7,206 nt of DNA from G963674665 sp964609625 (GCA_964609625.1 CAZSRS010000088.1:1-7206); one strand, 5' to 3'; positions 1 to 6,426 are shown, numbered from the stretch's first letter. Made by a program: numbers and translations. Notes: generated by a model not told the origin, from the letters alone.

Positions 1-2
1 CC

Positions 3-197
3 AAGGACGCCGTGGAGATGATCGCCAGGTCCGCGGCCAAGCACACCCGCATCGGTGCCCGGGCCTTGCGGGAAATCTTCAGCGACATCATCACACCCCT
101 GGAGTATGACCCCTTCAGTTCCGACCTGCTCAAGGAGACGGCCAAAGGTCCACAGCTGACAATCGACCGCGAAGTGGTGGCCGAAAGCCTGAGTTGA
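3..197 (+). CDS. C-terminal end of a ClpX-like AAA+ ATPase (5' truncated by window)
   Basis: Only the last 64 codons are present, and the frame enters from the left edge and stops at TGA 195-197. The visible segment contains IGARALREIF followed by an acidic, hydrophobic stretch (PLEYDP). This resembles the small C-terminal domain of ClpX-type unfoldases, where a G-A-R motif carries the sensor-2 arginine that contacts bound nucleotide and is followed by an L-R-x-I helix. Walker A and B and any zinc-binding domain would lie upstream of the window, so they cannot be checked. If the assignment is right, the protein is a cytoplasmic hexameric unfoldase or chaperone subunit. It could be a ClpX paralogue rather than ClpX itself, because the tail after the GAR helix is not one I recognise as standard ClpX. 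No gene symbol is given for that reason. Another AAA+ family such as HslU is possible but fits less well. Confidence 0.55.
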   Translation, partial: KDAVEMIARSAAKHTRIGARALREIFSDIITPLEYDPFSSDLLKETAKGPQLTIDREVVAESLS

Positions 198-329
198 GGC
201 CGGACGATCTGCTTGGACCGGGATGCTTCCATTGATCGCGGCAAGGAGCGGCTTGGAATACAGCAGTCCCGGAATCCGTTCAGGCCAGTCACAACCATGT
301 CGTGCAACGGCCTGTGTTCCAGGCAGGAT

Positions 330-358
330 TGACAAACTGCCGCCAACACTTCATCACA
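330..358 (+). promoter_or_regulatory. Possible lysA promoter (weak -10)
   Basis: A perfect TTGACA lies at 330-335. Seventeen bases downstream is CATCAC at 353-358, which matches the sigma-70 -10 consensus at only three of six positions. It sits 45 bases before the lysA start, in the 205-bp gap after the upstream gene. The rest of that gap (198-402) shows no gene and no convincing terminator. Confidence 0.3.
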
Positions 359-392
359 CCAGCCACGGGCCCACTGCCCACATTCACCATCC

Positions 393-398
393 AGGAGG
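393..398 (+). promoter_or_regulatory. Ribosome binding site fixing the lysA start
   Basis: AGGAGG lies 4 bases before ATG 403. It decides the start against the longer in-frame extension that is open from position 223. Confidence 0.85.
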
Positions 399-402
399 CA
401 CC

Positions 403-1653
403 ATGCACCACTTCGAATACAGGAACGGCGAACTCCACGCCGAAGAACGCAGTGTCGTGGATCTGGCCAGAGAATTCGGCACCCCCCTTTATATTTACTC
501 CGCCGCCACCATCCGTCGTCATTTCGAGGCCTTTGACTCCGCTTTCGCGGAGCTGCCGCATCTGACCTGCTTCTCGGTCAAGGCCAATTCCAACCTCTGT
601 GTGCTGCGCTTGCTGGGCAAGCTCGGCGCCGGCATGGACATCGTCTCCGGCGGAGAGCTGCACCGCAGCTTGGCCGCCGGCGTCCCGGCCAACAAGATCC
701 TTTACTCCGGCGTGGGAAAGCGCTCCGAGGAGATACGCAACGCCCTGAAGGCCGGCATCCTGATGTTCAACGTCGAGTCCTTGCAAGAGATGGAGCGCAT
801 TGACCAGATCGCTCGGGAACTGGGCACCACCGCGCGCATCTCCCTGCGCATCAACCCCGACGTGGACCCCAAGACCCACCCTTACATCTCCACGGGTCTG
901 AAGAAGAACAAGTTCGGCCTGGACATGGAGGCCTCGATCGAGGCCTACAAGCTGGCGGCTTCCCTGCCTGGCATCGATCCCATCGGCATCGACTGCCACA
1001 TCGGTTCACAGCTCACGAGCATCGATCCCTTTCTGGAAGCCCTGGACCGACTGATGCTCTTCTGGGAAAAGCTCACGGACATGGGCCTGAAGATCCGCTA
1101 TCTCGATCTCGGCGGCGGCCTGGGTATCACCTACAACGAGGAGCAGCCCCCCCATCCTTCGGATTACGGACAGGCTCTCACCAAAGCCCTGGCCGGCAAG
1201 GACCTCACGCTGATCCTGGAACCCGGCCGTGTCATCGCCGGCAATGCCGGCATCCTGGTCACCGAGGTCCTCTACACCAAGGACACGCCGAGCAAGCATT
1301 TCATCATCGTGGATGCGGCCATGAACGACCTCATCCGCCCCGCCCTGTACGACTCCTACCACCGCGTTGCCGAAGTCAAACCCCAGGGCAGAGCAGAGCG
1401 CACCTGCGACATCGTGGGTCCCATCTGCGAATCCAGCGACTTTCTGGCCCGCGAACGCTCCTTGCCGGCCGTGCAGTCCGGAGAGCTGCTGTCCGTGTTT
1501 TCGGCCGGGGCCTATGGCTTTGTCATGAGTTCGCAGTATAACTCCCGTCCCAGGGCCGCGGAACTTCTGGTGGACGGAGACAGGGTCACCCTGGCCCGCC
1601 GCCGCGAGACTTACGAGAACATGACCGCTCCGGAAATGGACTGCCTGTCCTGA
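403..1653 (+). CDS. lysA: Diaminopimelate decarboxylase
   Basis: The product is a PLP-dependent enzyme of 416 residues that decarboxylates meso-diaminopimelate to L-lysine, the last step of lysine synthesis, in the cytoplasm. It has the fold-type III decarboxylase layout: an alanine-racemase-like barrel, then a C-terminal beta domain. Landmarks are the PLP lysine K60 in FSVKANSN, GMDIVSGGEL (77-86), the barrel motif CHIGSQ (198-203), the phosphate-binding glycine run DLGGGLG (235-241), EPGR (273-276), the active-site C-E-S-S-D (342-346) contributed across the dimer, and GAYG (369-372) with its substrate/PLP tyrosine. All key residues are present and the length is normal for the family. I chose ATG 403 because a full AGGAGG (393-398) sits 4 bases upstream and homology begins there. 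The frame is open back to about 223 but has no ribosome site and a non-family sequence. The gene appears to be transcribed alone, since a hairpin follows and the next gene is convergent. Confidence 0.96.
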   Translation: MHHFEYRNGELHAEERSVVDLAREFGTPLYIYSAATIRRHFEAFDSAFAELPHLTCFSVKANSNLCVLRLLGKLGAGMDIVSGGELHRSLAAGVPANKILYSGVGKRSEEIRNALKAGILMFNVESLQEMERIDQIARELGTTARISLRINPDVDPKTHPYISTGLKKNKFGLDMEASIEAYKLAASLPGIDPIGIDCHIGSQLTSIDPFLEALDRLMLFWEKLTDMGLKIRYLDLGGGLGITYNEEQPPHPSDYGQALTKALAGKDLTLILEPGRVIAGNAGILVTEVLYTKDTPSKHFIIVDAAMNDLIRPALYDSYHRVAEVKPQGRAERTCDIVGPICESSDFLARERSLPAVQSGELLSVFSAGAYGFVMSSQYNSRPRAAELLVDGDRVTLARRRETYENMTAPEMDCLS

Positions 1654-1694
1654 GGCACCTCAAAGGGATTACGGCTCCGGAAATCGCAACGAGA

Positions 1695-1729
1695 AAGCCC
1701 CGCTTCGCCGAACAGGCTGAACGGGGCTT
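1695..1729. terminator. Hairpin shared by the convergent lysA and rubredoxin genes
   Basis: AAGCCCCG (1695-1702) pairs perfectly with CGGGGCTT (1722-1729) around a 19-base loop, and part of the loop can extend the stem (TTCG/TGAA with a bulged C). It lies 42 bases after the lysA stop and 62 bases past the end of the rubredoxin gene. On the minus strand the stem runs into a T-rich stretch (TTTCTCGTT), as expected of an intrinsic terminator for the rubredoxin. On the plus strand no T-run follows, so termination of lysA there is less certain. Confidence 0.65.
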
Positions 1730-1790
1730 CGTCAATCCGGGCATGGACGTCGCGTTGCCGGCAGGGCAGGGCTCCACGCCTTTTCGGCCG

Positions 1791-1949
1791 TCAGATCACT
1801 TTCTCGAAGTACTCCTTTTCCGCGCCGCAGACAGGGCAAACCCAATCGTCAGGCAAGTTTTCAAAAGGCGTTCCCACGGGAATGTTGTTCTGCGCGTCGC
1901 CTTCCGCCGGATCATACACATAACCACACGGGCATTCCCACTTGTCCAT
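1791..1949 (-). CDS. Rubredoxin with a C-x-C first iron knuckle
   Basis: The product is a 52-residue rubredoxin, a cytoplasmic one-electron carrier with a single iron held by four cysteines. In anaerobes it typically passes electrons to oxygen- or superoxide-detoxifying enzymes, but no partner gene is present here. Visible family features are YVYDPAEGD (10-18), the PVGTPFENLPDDW segment (24-36) and the second knuckle C38-P-V-C41-G. The first knuckle is C6-P-C8-G9, one residue shorter than the usual C-x-x-C-G. Four cysteines remain, so iron binding is plausible with altered geometry. The start is the CAT at 1947-1949 (ATG on the minus strand), with AGGAGG (1955-1960 on the plus strand) 5 bases upstream; the frame is open further upstream but has no homology there. 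It is a single-gene unit, with a promoter candidate at 2075-2103 and a hairpin past its end. The family assignment is secure; the electron partner is unknown. Confidence 0.93.
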   Translation of the reverse strand: MDKWECPCGYVYDPAEGDAQNNIPVGTPFENLPDDWVCPVCGAEKEYFEKVI

Positions 1950-1954
1950 GGAGT

Positions 1955-1960
1955 CCTCCT
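1955..1960 (-). promoter_or_regulatory. Ribosome binding site of the rubredoxin gene
   Basis: CCTCCT on the plus strand reads AGGAGG on the minus strand, 5 bases before the ATG at 1949. It selects the 52-residue form over a 68-residue upstream extension. Confidence 0.85.
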
Positions 1961-2034
1961 GTTGAGGGTATTGATTAGTCTGAAACAAGGTAAGCATGTC
2001 TGGCGCGGCGTCAACGCGCGCGGCTCACCTTGCC

Positions 2035-2063
2035 GCGACAACCGCCTTCACGTATTGTATATT
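2035..2063 (+). promoter_or_regulatory. Candidate sigma-70 promoter for the 2133-6376 gene pair
   Basis: GCGACA (2035-2040, four of six matches) and TATATT (2058-2063, five of six) are separated by 17 bases, predicting a start near 2070. An alternative pairing is TTGCCG (2030-2035) with TATTGT (2053-2058), also 17 bases apart. The elements lie in a short AT-rich island in GC-rich DNA. Confidence 0.4.
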
Positions 2064-2067
2064 ACGT
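2050..2067. repeat. AT-rich imperfect palindrome, possible operator
   Basis: ACGTA (2050-2054) and TACGT (2063-2067) are inverted arms around 8 bases, with further symmetric positions inside (14 of 18 positions symmetric overall). It covers the candidate plus-strand -10 element. I cannot assign it to a known regulator. Confidence 0.3.
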
Positions 2068-2074
2068 CCGCAGC

Positions 2075-2103
2075 ATAGTATATCATACGCACGAGCTGTC
2101 CAA
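2075..2103 (-). promoter_or_regulatory. Candidate sigma-70 promoter for rubredoxin
   Basis: Read on the minus strand, TTGGAC (2103-2098) is followed after 17 bases by TACTAT (2080-2075), overlapped by TATACT (2082-2077) at a 15-base spacing. This predicts a start near 2068 and a leader of about 120 bases before the rubredoxin ATG. The assignment rests on sequence match only. Confidence 0.4.
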
Positions 2104-2132
2104 TTATTTCTTCCGTAATGCGTGAAGGAACG

Positions 2133-3131
2133 ATGCGAGCACCAGCCAAGTCAAAACTTCCCAGCGCCCACCGCGCCGTGCTCTATGCCGCGGTCGTACC
2201 CGGTTGGGGGGAAGTCCACGCCGGGTCCTGGCTCTACGGTTGTCTCACCCATCTCGCCTTCCTGGTCGCTCTGGGGCTCTTCACCTGGCAGACGTGGCTG
2301 CTTTTCATGGCCGCCTTGGAATCCAGGCAGCAGGGCATGGCCACGGCCACCATCGGTCTGGGCCTCGGACTCCTGGGCATGACCGTGGTTTGGTACTGGG
2401 GGCAGTTCCACGCAGCGATCATGGCCCAAACGGCACGCCAACGCGCCGGGTTCCCCCGCCAGCAAAACCCGGCTTGGGCGGCCCTGTTCTCCTGGCTCTG
2501 CCCAGGCTGCGGGCAAGCCTATGCCGGCAGGGTCCTCTTCGGCGCTCTGCTTTTGGGCGCCTACAGCGCGGGGTTGGCCTTCAAGGCCCCGGATTATCTG
2601 AACCTCTTCCGCGGCATCAGGGAGATGATCCAGAATCCGGCCCTGGCCGCGGCGCCCCTGTTGCTGGTCGCCGACCTGAAACAGCTGTTCATCCATCTCG
2701 AGTTTTCAACAGCGGCGGTGTTTCTCACCGCCACCAAGACCATCGCCATCGCTGACTGCGTCCATGGCCTCGTGGGAGAGGCGGACTCCTTCTCCCTTGA
2801 CGGCGTCGGAAAAGAGCGCTCCCAGGAGGCGGGCAAGCCACCCTGGTACCGAGGCGTGGAGGCACGCAGTTTCGGCTTGTTCGCGCTCGGTTACGCGGCT
2901 CCCGGCGCAGGTCAGCTCATGCAGGGGCGTCGGGTGGGCTGGCTCTTTCTTGGGCTCTACCTCTCGGGGTTGCTGTGCATCAGCCTGGCCCTGCGGCATG
3001 GACTGGTGCAGGCGCCCATGGCCGAGACACTGTCCTGGGGGCCCACCCTGGTGCTGACCGTGGCCATGTTCGAAGCCCCAATCACCCTGCTCAGAAAAAG
3101 TCCAGGATCGTCTTCCAGGAAGGATGCATGA
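2133..3131 (+). CDS. Polytopic membrane protein with three PGxG repeat modules, function unknown
   Basis: I do not recognise a characterised homologue for this 332-residue protein. It carries three copies of a P-G-x-G-x-x-x-x-G motif, each entering a hydrophobic segment: VPGWGEVHAG (22-31), CPGCGQAYAG (123-132) and APGAGQLMQG (256-265). Similar PG-x-GQ hairpins occur in small TM2-like membrane proteins. Probable membrane segments lie near 37-60, 71-95, 131-152, 188-212, 267-290 and 300-320. A charged, probably cytoplasmic linker (about 214-240) separates modules 2 and 3. ATG 2133 has AAGGAA just upstream, closer than ideal. An in-frame ATG at 2118 has no ribosome site. The stop overlaps the start of the AsmA gene as ATGA, so the two are probably translated together and act in the same envelope process. 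The direct function is unknown. Confidence 0.85.
   Translation: MRAPAKSKLPSAHRAVLYAAVVPGWGEVHAGSWLYGCLTHLAFLVALGLFTWQTWLLFMAALESRQQGMATATIGLGLGLLGMTVVWYWGQFHAAIMAQTARQRAGFPRQQNPAWAALFSWLCPGCGQAYAGRVLFGALLLGAYSAGLAFKAPDYLNLFRGIREMIQNPALAAAPLLLVADLKQLFIHLEFSTAAVFLTATKTIAIADCVHGLVGEADSFSLDGVGKERSQEAGKPPWYRGVEARSFGLFALGYAAPGAGQLMQGRRVGWLFLGLYLSGLLCISLALRHGLVQAPMAETLSWGPTLVLTVAMFEAPITLLRKSPGSSSRKDA
3117..3124 (+). promoter_or_regulatory. Ribosome binding site of the AsmA gene, inside the upstream gene
   Basis: AGGAAGGA lies 3 bases before ATG 3128, within the last codons of the upstream reading frame. With the ATGA stop-start overlap (3128-3131) it indicates translational coupling. Confidence 0.7.
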
Positions 3132-6100
3132 TACGCAAACTGGTTTTCATCGTTTCCCTGCTGGCGTTCACCTGCATTACCTTTGCGGTTCTGCTCCTGG
3201 TGCTGCTCGACCCCAGGGACTACCATCCGGAAATGGCCACTTGGCTGGCGCAGCAGACAGGCCGTGACGTCAAGATTCTGGGTGGCGTACAGTATGAGTA
3301 TTTCCCCTGGCTGGGCGTGCGGGCCAACGACGTGCATATTTCCCAGCCCCAGGGCTTTGGCGACGAAGCCTTTCTCAGCCTGAGGCAGATACGCATCCGG
3401 GTACGCATTCTGCCCCTGGTCTTCAAACAGGAAATCCAGCTCGACGAGGTGGCCCTGGTCGAGCCCCAAATCTTGCTCCGTCGCACCCCAAGCGGCCGCA
3501 CCAACTGGGATGACTTGCTGGTACGCCTGGCCCCGGACAGTTTTCGAGGCGATGCGGAGGCGTCTCCAGACAGTCCCTTTCAGATTCGCCCCTTTGATTG
3601 GCAGGGGCTGACACTGCTCAAGGGCAGTGTCACCTTTCTCGACGAACGGGATGGTGAGCGGCTGGAGTTCCTGAATCTGCAAATCCAGACCGACCCCGGC
3701 ATGCAGTTCGGCTATCACATCTCGTTCCGCATCAAGAGCATGCGCCAGGCGGCCAGCGCGGAAGTGCTGCTGCATGGCAAATGCACCGTGACCCCGCATC
3801 CTTTCAATGTGACACTCACGAACACCAACTTGAACATGGAGCTGGAGGCGTTGCGGCGGGGGCGAACCCGCACGGGCGCCTTTGCCGGGATTGCCGATTT
3901 CGACCTGAGCACGCAACACATCGACGTGCGGGAGGCCAACGCCTCCTTCGAGGGGCTGCGCCTGGAAGGTCGCGTGGAGGGTGCGCGGATCATGGGTCCG
4001 GAGTTCAGCCTGCAAGGCAGCATGCGGCTCGTCAATCTCGACGCCCAGGCCCTGCTGGACCTGGACAGCGAGGTGGACAACGTCCAGGAACATGACACCT
4101 CCGTACAAGCATTGATCCCAATCCTGGAAAACATCTCGGGCAAGACCGATTTCGCCCTGGATCAGCAATCCCTCACTTTCACCGGGTTTGAACTCCTCAC
4201 TCCCGGCACCTCCCTGCAAGGGAGTGGGGGGATCGTCTTCCCCACGGAGGAACGACCCGCCGCCATCACCCTGAAAATCAAAGGCAAAAATTTGGACCTG
4301 GATGCCTTGCTCCCTGCATCCAAGGCCGGAGAGCCAGGCGCTCCCTTGCTTCCGGAATGGCTGTTGGCTTGGCCCAAGGATTACCCGACAATCGACGCCG
4401 AGGTGGAACTGGCCAAGTTGCGCATCCGCAAGACAGACGCCCTGGGAGCCTCGGCCTTCCTGAAGACGGCCGCCGGCATCTGCGATCTGCGTTTCGACGC
4501 CAGCGCCCTTGCCGGGGGCGCCCTGCAAACCACCTTCAAGGCGGAAAAGGGAAATGTCACCAGCAAGGGGACCCTGCGCAACGTGGACGGGGCGGTCGTG
4601 AGCCGCATGCTCTTCGAGCGTACCACCTTCCACGGCCCCCTGGACTTTACCTGGAACGCCACGGGCAAAGGCATCCTCTCCAAGAGCCTGCGCACCAATC
4701 TGACGGCCGAGGCCGAACTGTCCATGCAAAAAGGGGGATTTGACACGGCGTTGGAAGAGGTACCGCAATCACCGCGCGACTGGCTCTCGCTGCGTTTCGA
4801 CCAGGCCAAGGCCAAGCTCCGTTTCTCCAGCAGTGGCAAGGACCACGCCGCGGCGAAACAGCCCTTCAACTGTACGGCCCACGTCCAGGTCTCCAAAATC
4901 GAACCAGAAGGCCTTCTCGGCTCCCCACGTACGGGGAAATGGCACGGCCCGGTGGACATGACCTGGGATGTGCAGGGGGGCTTCCTCTGGGACGTGGACA
5001 AGGCCGACTTGTTGCTCATCGAGGGAGACCGCGTTTCCGGTGGGTACAAGGGGCCGTTGCACGCCTTCCCCAGCCGCCGTCTGGAGTTCAAGGTCCTGGG
5101 CAAGGCGACCTACGATGTGGACAAGGACGTCCTGCGGGTGCAGGACACGGCGGTGGAATTTCCGCATCTGCGCTGCACCGTGGCAGGCAAGGCCGAGACC
5201 CTGGGCTACACGGCCCGCACGCGGTATACGGGCACGCTCTCCGCGCCGTCCTTCATACCCCGCGCGGCATTACCCCATTTCGGTGTCGAATTTCCCGAGT
5301 CCAAGGAGGCTTACACCTTGCAGCAGGCCGCTCTTTCCGGCAGCTTCGACATCACCCCCAAAAGGGCGGCCTTCAACATCAGGGAGCTGATACTGGACAA
5401 GAGCCTGATTTCGGGGAAAGTGGCTGCCGAAGACCGGGATCGGCCGGAAAAAATGCGCTGGGATCTGGACGTGGGGGCCGACTTCCTCAACCTGGACGAC
5501 TACCTGCCCCCGCCGCCTCCTCCGGGAACCGAGGCGCCGGTCGAACCTTTTAAAACCGCCTGGCTGCGTGACCTGAGCCTGGCCGGCACCATCCGAATGG
5601 GGCGGCTCCGGTTTAAAAGCCTGGACTTCGCCGATTTCCAGGCCACGGTGGAAGCCATGCACGGCACTCTTTTTCTGCAGCCTTTTCGCTCCCAGTTCCA
5701 TGGCGGCGAACTCATCGGGACCCTGCAGGTGGAGGCCATGCCCAAGGATCGCGGCCTGGCCCTCTCCATGGAACTGGATATCGCCCGGTTCCAGCTCGAA
5801 CCCGCCATCGCCTCGCTTGGTGGCGGCGACAATGTGGGCGGCACGGCCTCCTGGAGCATGACCTTGGCCGGTGGCGGCGCGAACTGGCGCCAAGTCACCG
5901 GCAGTCTGGGGGGCAAGGCCGTGTTCAAGGCCCAGGATGGTTTCTACTCCCACAGCAGGGGGAAAAACTCCCAGGAAACCAAGGCAGCCCCTGCCGCCTC
6001 TACACGCGGGAGAAACGCTCAGCCATCTTCGACGATCGTGTACCCCTTCTCCGAGGCCAAGGCCACCTTCATCGTCAAGGAGGGGGTGGTCGCCAACGAC

Positions 6101-6376
6101 GACTTTCTGGTCAAGGGGACTCTGGTCCAGGCCAAGGGCAACGGTACCGCGTCACTCATCACCCGTGGCATGGACTACACCATCCTGGTCCAGATAACCG
6201 GCGCGCCGACCATACCGGTCAAGATCCAGGGCCCTCTCGCAAAGCCCAGGGTGGAGATCGGCCAGCGAGAAATGCTCACCGACACCGTGGGCCGGATCGG
6301 CGGTTCGGTGTTCGACATCTTCACCGGGGTACTGACCCTGCCCTTCAAGGCCATCGACATGATCGGCGGACAGTGA
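3128..6376 (+). CDS. AsmA-family inner-membrane-anchored envelope protein
   Basis: The product has 1082 residues, well over the roughly 600 of E. coli AsmA. One N-terminal membrane anchor (about 5-27) is followed by DPRDY (28-32), TGRDV (44-48) and FPWLGV (59-64). This is the typical AsmA opening (PxDYxP, TGR, FPWLG), and QGFGDEAFLSLRQI (75-88) continues it. The remainder is predicted beta-rich and periplasmic. Near the C-terminus GGTASWSMTLAGGG (904-917) and GSLGGKAVFKAQDGFY (925-940) match the AsmA C-terminal pattern. The hydrophobic end contains VKIQGPLAKPRVEIG (1031-1045). A proline run (794-799) divides the chain. AsmA-like proteins form long lipid-holding grooves and are implicated in phospholipid transport or outer-membrane assembly; that role here is inferred from family. 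The start was chosen for the ribosome site, the ATGA overlap and the signal-anchor; the frame is open further upstream without homology. The gene is in an operon with the triple-PGxG protein. Confidence 0.92.
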   Translation: MIRKLVFIVSLLAFTCITFAVLLLVLLDPRDYHPEMATWLAQQTGRDVKILGGVQYEYFPWLGVRANDVHISQPQGFGDEAFLSLRQIRIRVRILPLVFKQEIQLDEVALVEPQILLRRTPSGRTNWDDLLVRLAPDSFRGDAEASPDSPFQIRPFDWQGLTLLKGSVTFLDERDGERLEFLNLQIQTDPGMQFGYHISFRIKSMRQAASAEVLLHGKCTVTPHPFNVTLTNTNLNMELEALRRGRTRTGAFAGIADFDLSTQHIDVREANASFEGLRLEGRVEGARIMGPEFSLQGSMRLVNLDAQALLDLDSEVDNVQEHDTSVQALIPILENISGKTDFALDQQSLTFTGFELLTPGTSLQGSGGIVFPTEERPAAITLKIKGKNLDLDALLPASKAGEPGAPLLPEWLLAWPKDYPTIDAEVELAKLRIRKTDALGASAFLKTAAGICDLRFDASALAGGALQTTFKAEKGNVTSKGTLRNVDGAVVSRMLFERTTFHGPLDFTWNATGKGILSKSLRTNLTAEAELSMQKGGFDTALEEVPQSPRDWLSLRFDQAKAKLRFSSSGKDHAAAKQPFNCTAHVQVSKIEPEGLLGSPRTGKWHGPVDMTWDVQGGFLWDVDKADLLLIEGDRVSGGYKGPLHAFPSRRLEFKVLGKATYDVDKDVLRVQDTAVEFPHLRCTVAGKAETLGYTARTRYTGTLSAPSFIPRAALPHFGVEFPESKEAYTLQQAALSGSFDITPKRAAFNIRELILDKSLISGKVAAEDRDRPEKMRWDLDVGADFLNLDDYLPPPPPPGTEAPVEPFKTAWLRDLSLAGTIRMGRLRFKSLDFADFQATVEAMHGTLFLQPFRSQFHGGELIGTLQVEAMPKDRGLALSMELDIARFQLEPAIASLGGGDNVGGTASWSMTLAGGGANWRQVTGSLGGKAVFKAQDGFYSHSRGKNSQETKAAPAASTRGRNAQPSSTIVYPFSEAKATFIVKEGVVANDDFLVKGTLVQAKGNGTASLITRGMDYTILVQITGAPTIPVKIQGPLAKPRVEIGQREMLTDTVGRIGGSVFDIFTGVLTLPFKAIDMIGGQ

Positions 6377-6390
6377 ACAACACGGCAGCA

Positions 6391-6419
6391 ATGGGGGGCG
6401 CCTGTTGACGCGCCCCCAT
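6391..6419 (+). terminator. GC-rich hairpin after the AsmA gene
   Basis: GGGGGCGC (6394-6401) pairs perfectly with GCGCCCCC (6410-6417) around an 8-base loop, with flanking AT/AT able to extend it across one bulge. It begins 15 bases after the stop. No T-run follows, so it may be a weak or Rho-assisted terminator, or an mRNA-stabilising 3' end. The next gene begins only 21 bases later. Confidence 0.55.
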
Positions 6420-6426
6420 CGATGGG
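6415..6426. repeat. 12-bp perfect palindrome
   Basis: CCCATCGATGGG is its own reverse complement. Its left half is also the end of the 3' arm of the hairpin at 6391-6419, so the two structures compete in RNA. It lies between the AsmA and YjdF-like genes. Confidence 0.6.

Larger units (their letters stand above)
2045..2128. repeat. Long-range inverted repeat around the control region
   Basis: CCTTCACGTATT (2045-2056) and AATGCGTGAAGG (2117-2128) are inverted 12-base arms with one mismatch, which becomes a G-U pair in RNA. The arms are 60 bases apart. The right arm covers the purine-rich ribosome-site region just before ATG 2133. Confidence 0.5.

Noticed and set aside
223..402. N-terminal extension of LysA
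   Set aside because: The extra 60 codons lack a ribosome site and homology. AGGAGG before ATG 403 and the family length favour the shorter form.
289..999. A 236-codon minus-strand frame opposite lysA
   Set aside because: It is a shadow of lysA codons, rich in Gly, Val, Ala and Gln with no family pattern and no ribosome site supporting it.
2975..3127. N-terminal extension of the AsmA protein
   Set aside because: It overlaps the end of the membrane-protein gene. The signal-anchor begins at ATG 3128, which has a good ribosome site.
2957..4768. A 603-codon open frame on the minus strand opposite the AsmA gene
   Set aside because: It lies wholly antisense to two well-supported genes, has no recognisable domain and is explained by GC-rich codon bias in the opposite strand. 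The plus-strand AsmA motifs are unambiguous.
5270..5953. A 227-codon minus-strand frame opposite the AsmA 3' half
   Set aside because: It is antisense to conserved AsmA sequence, with no domain and no promoter or ribosome site of its own.
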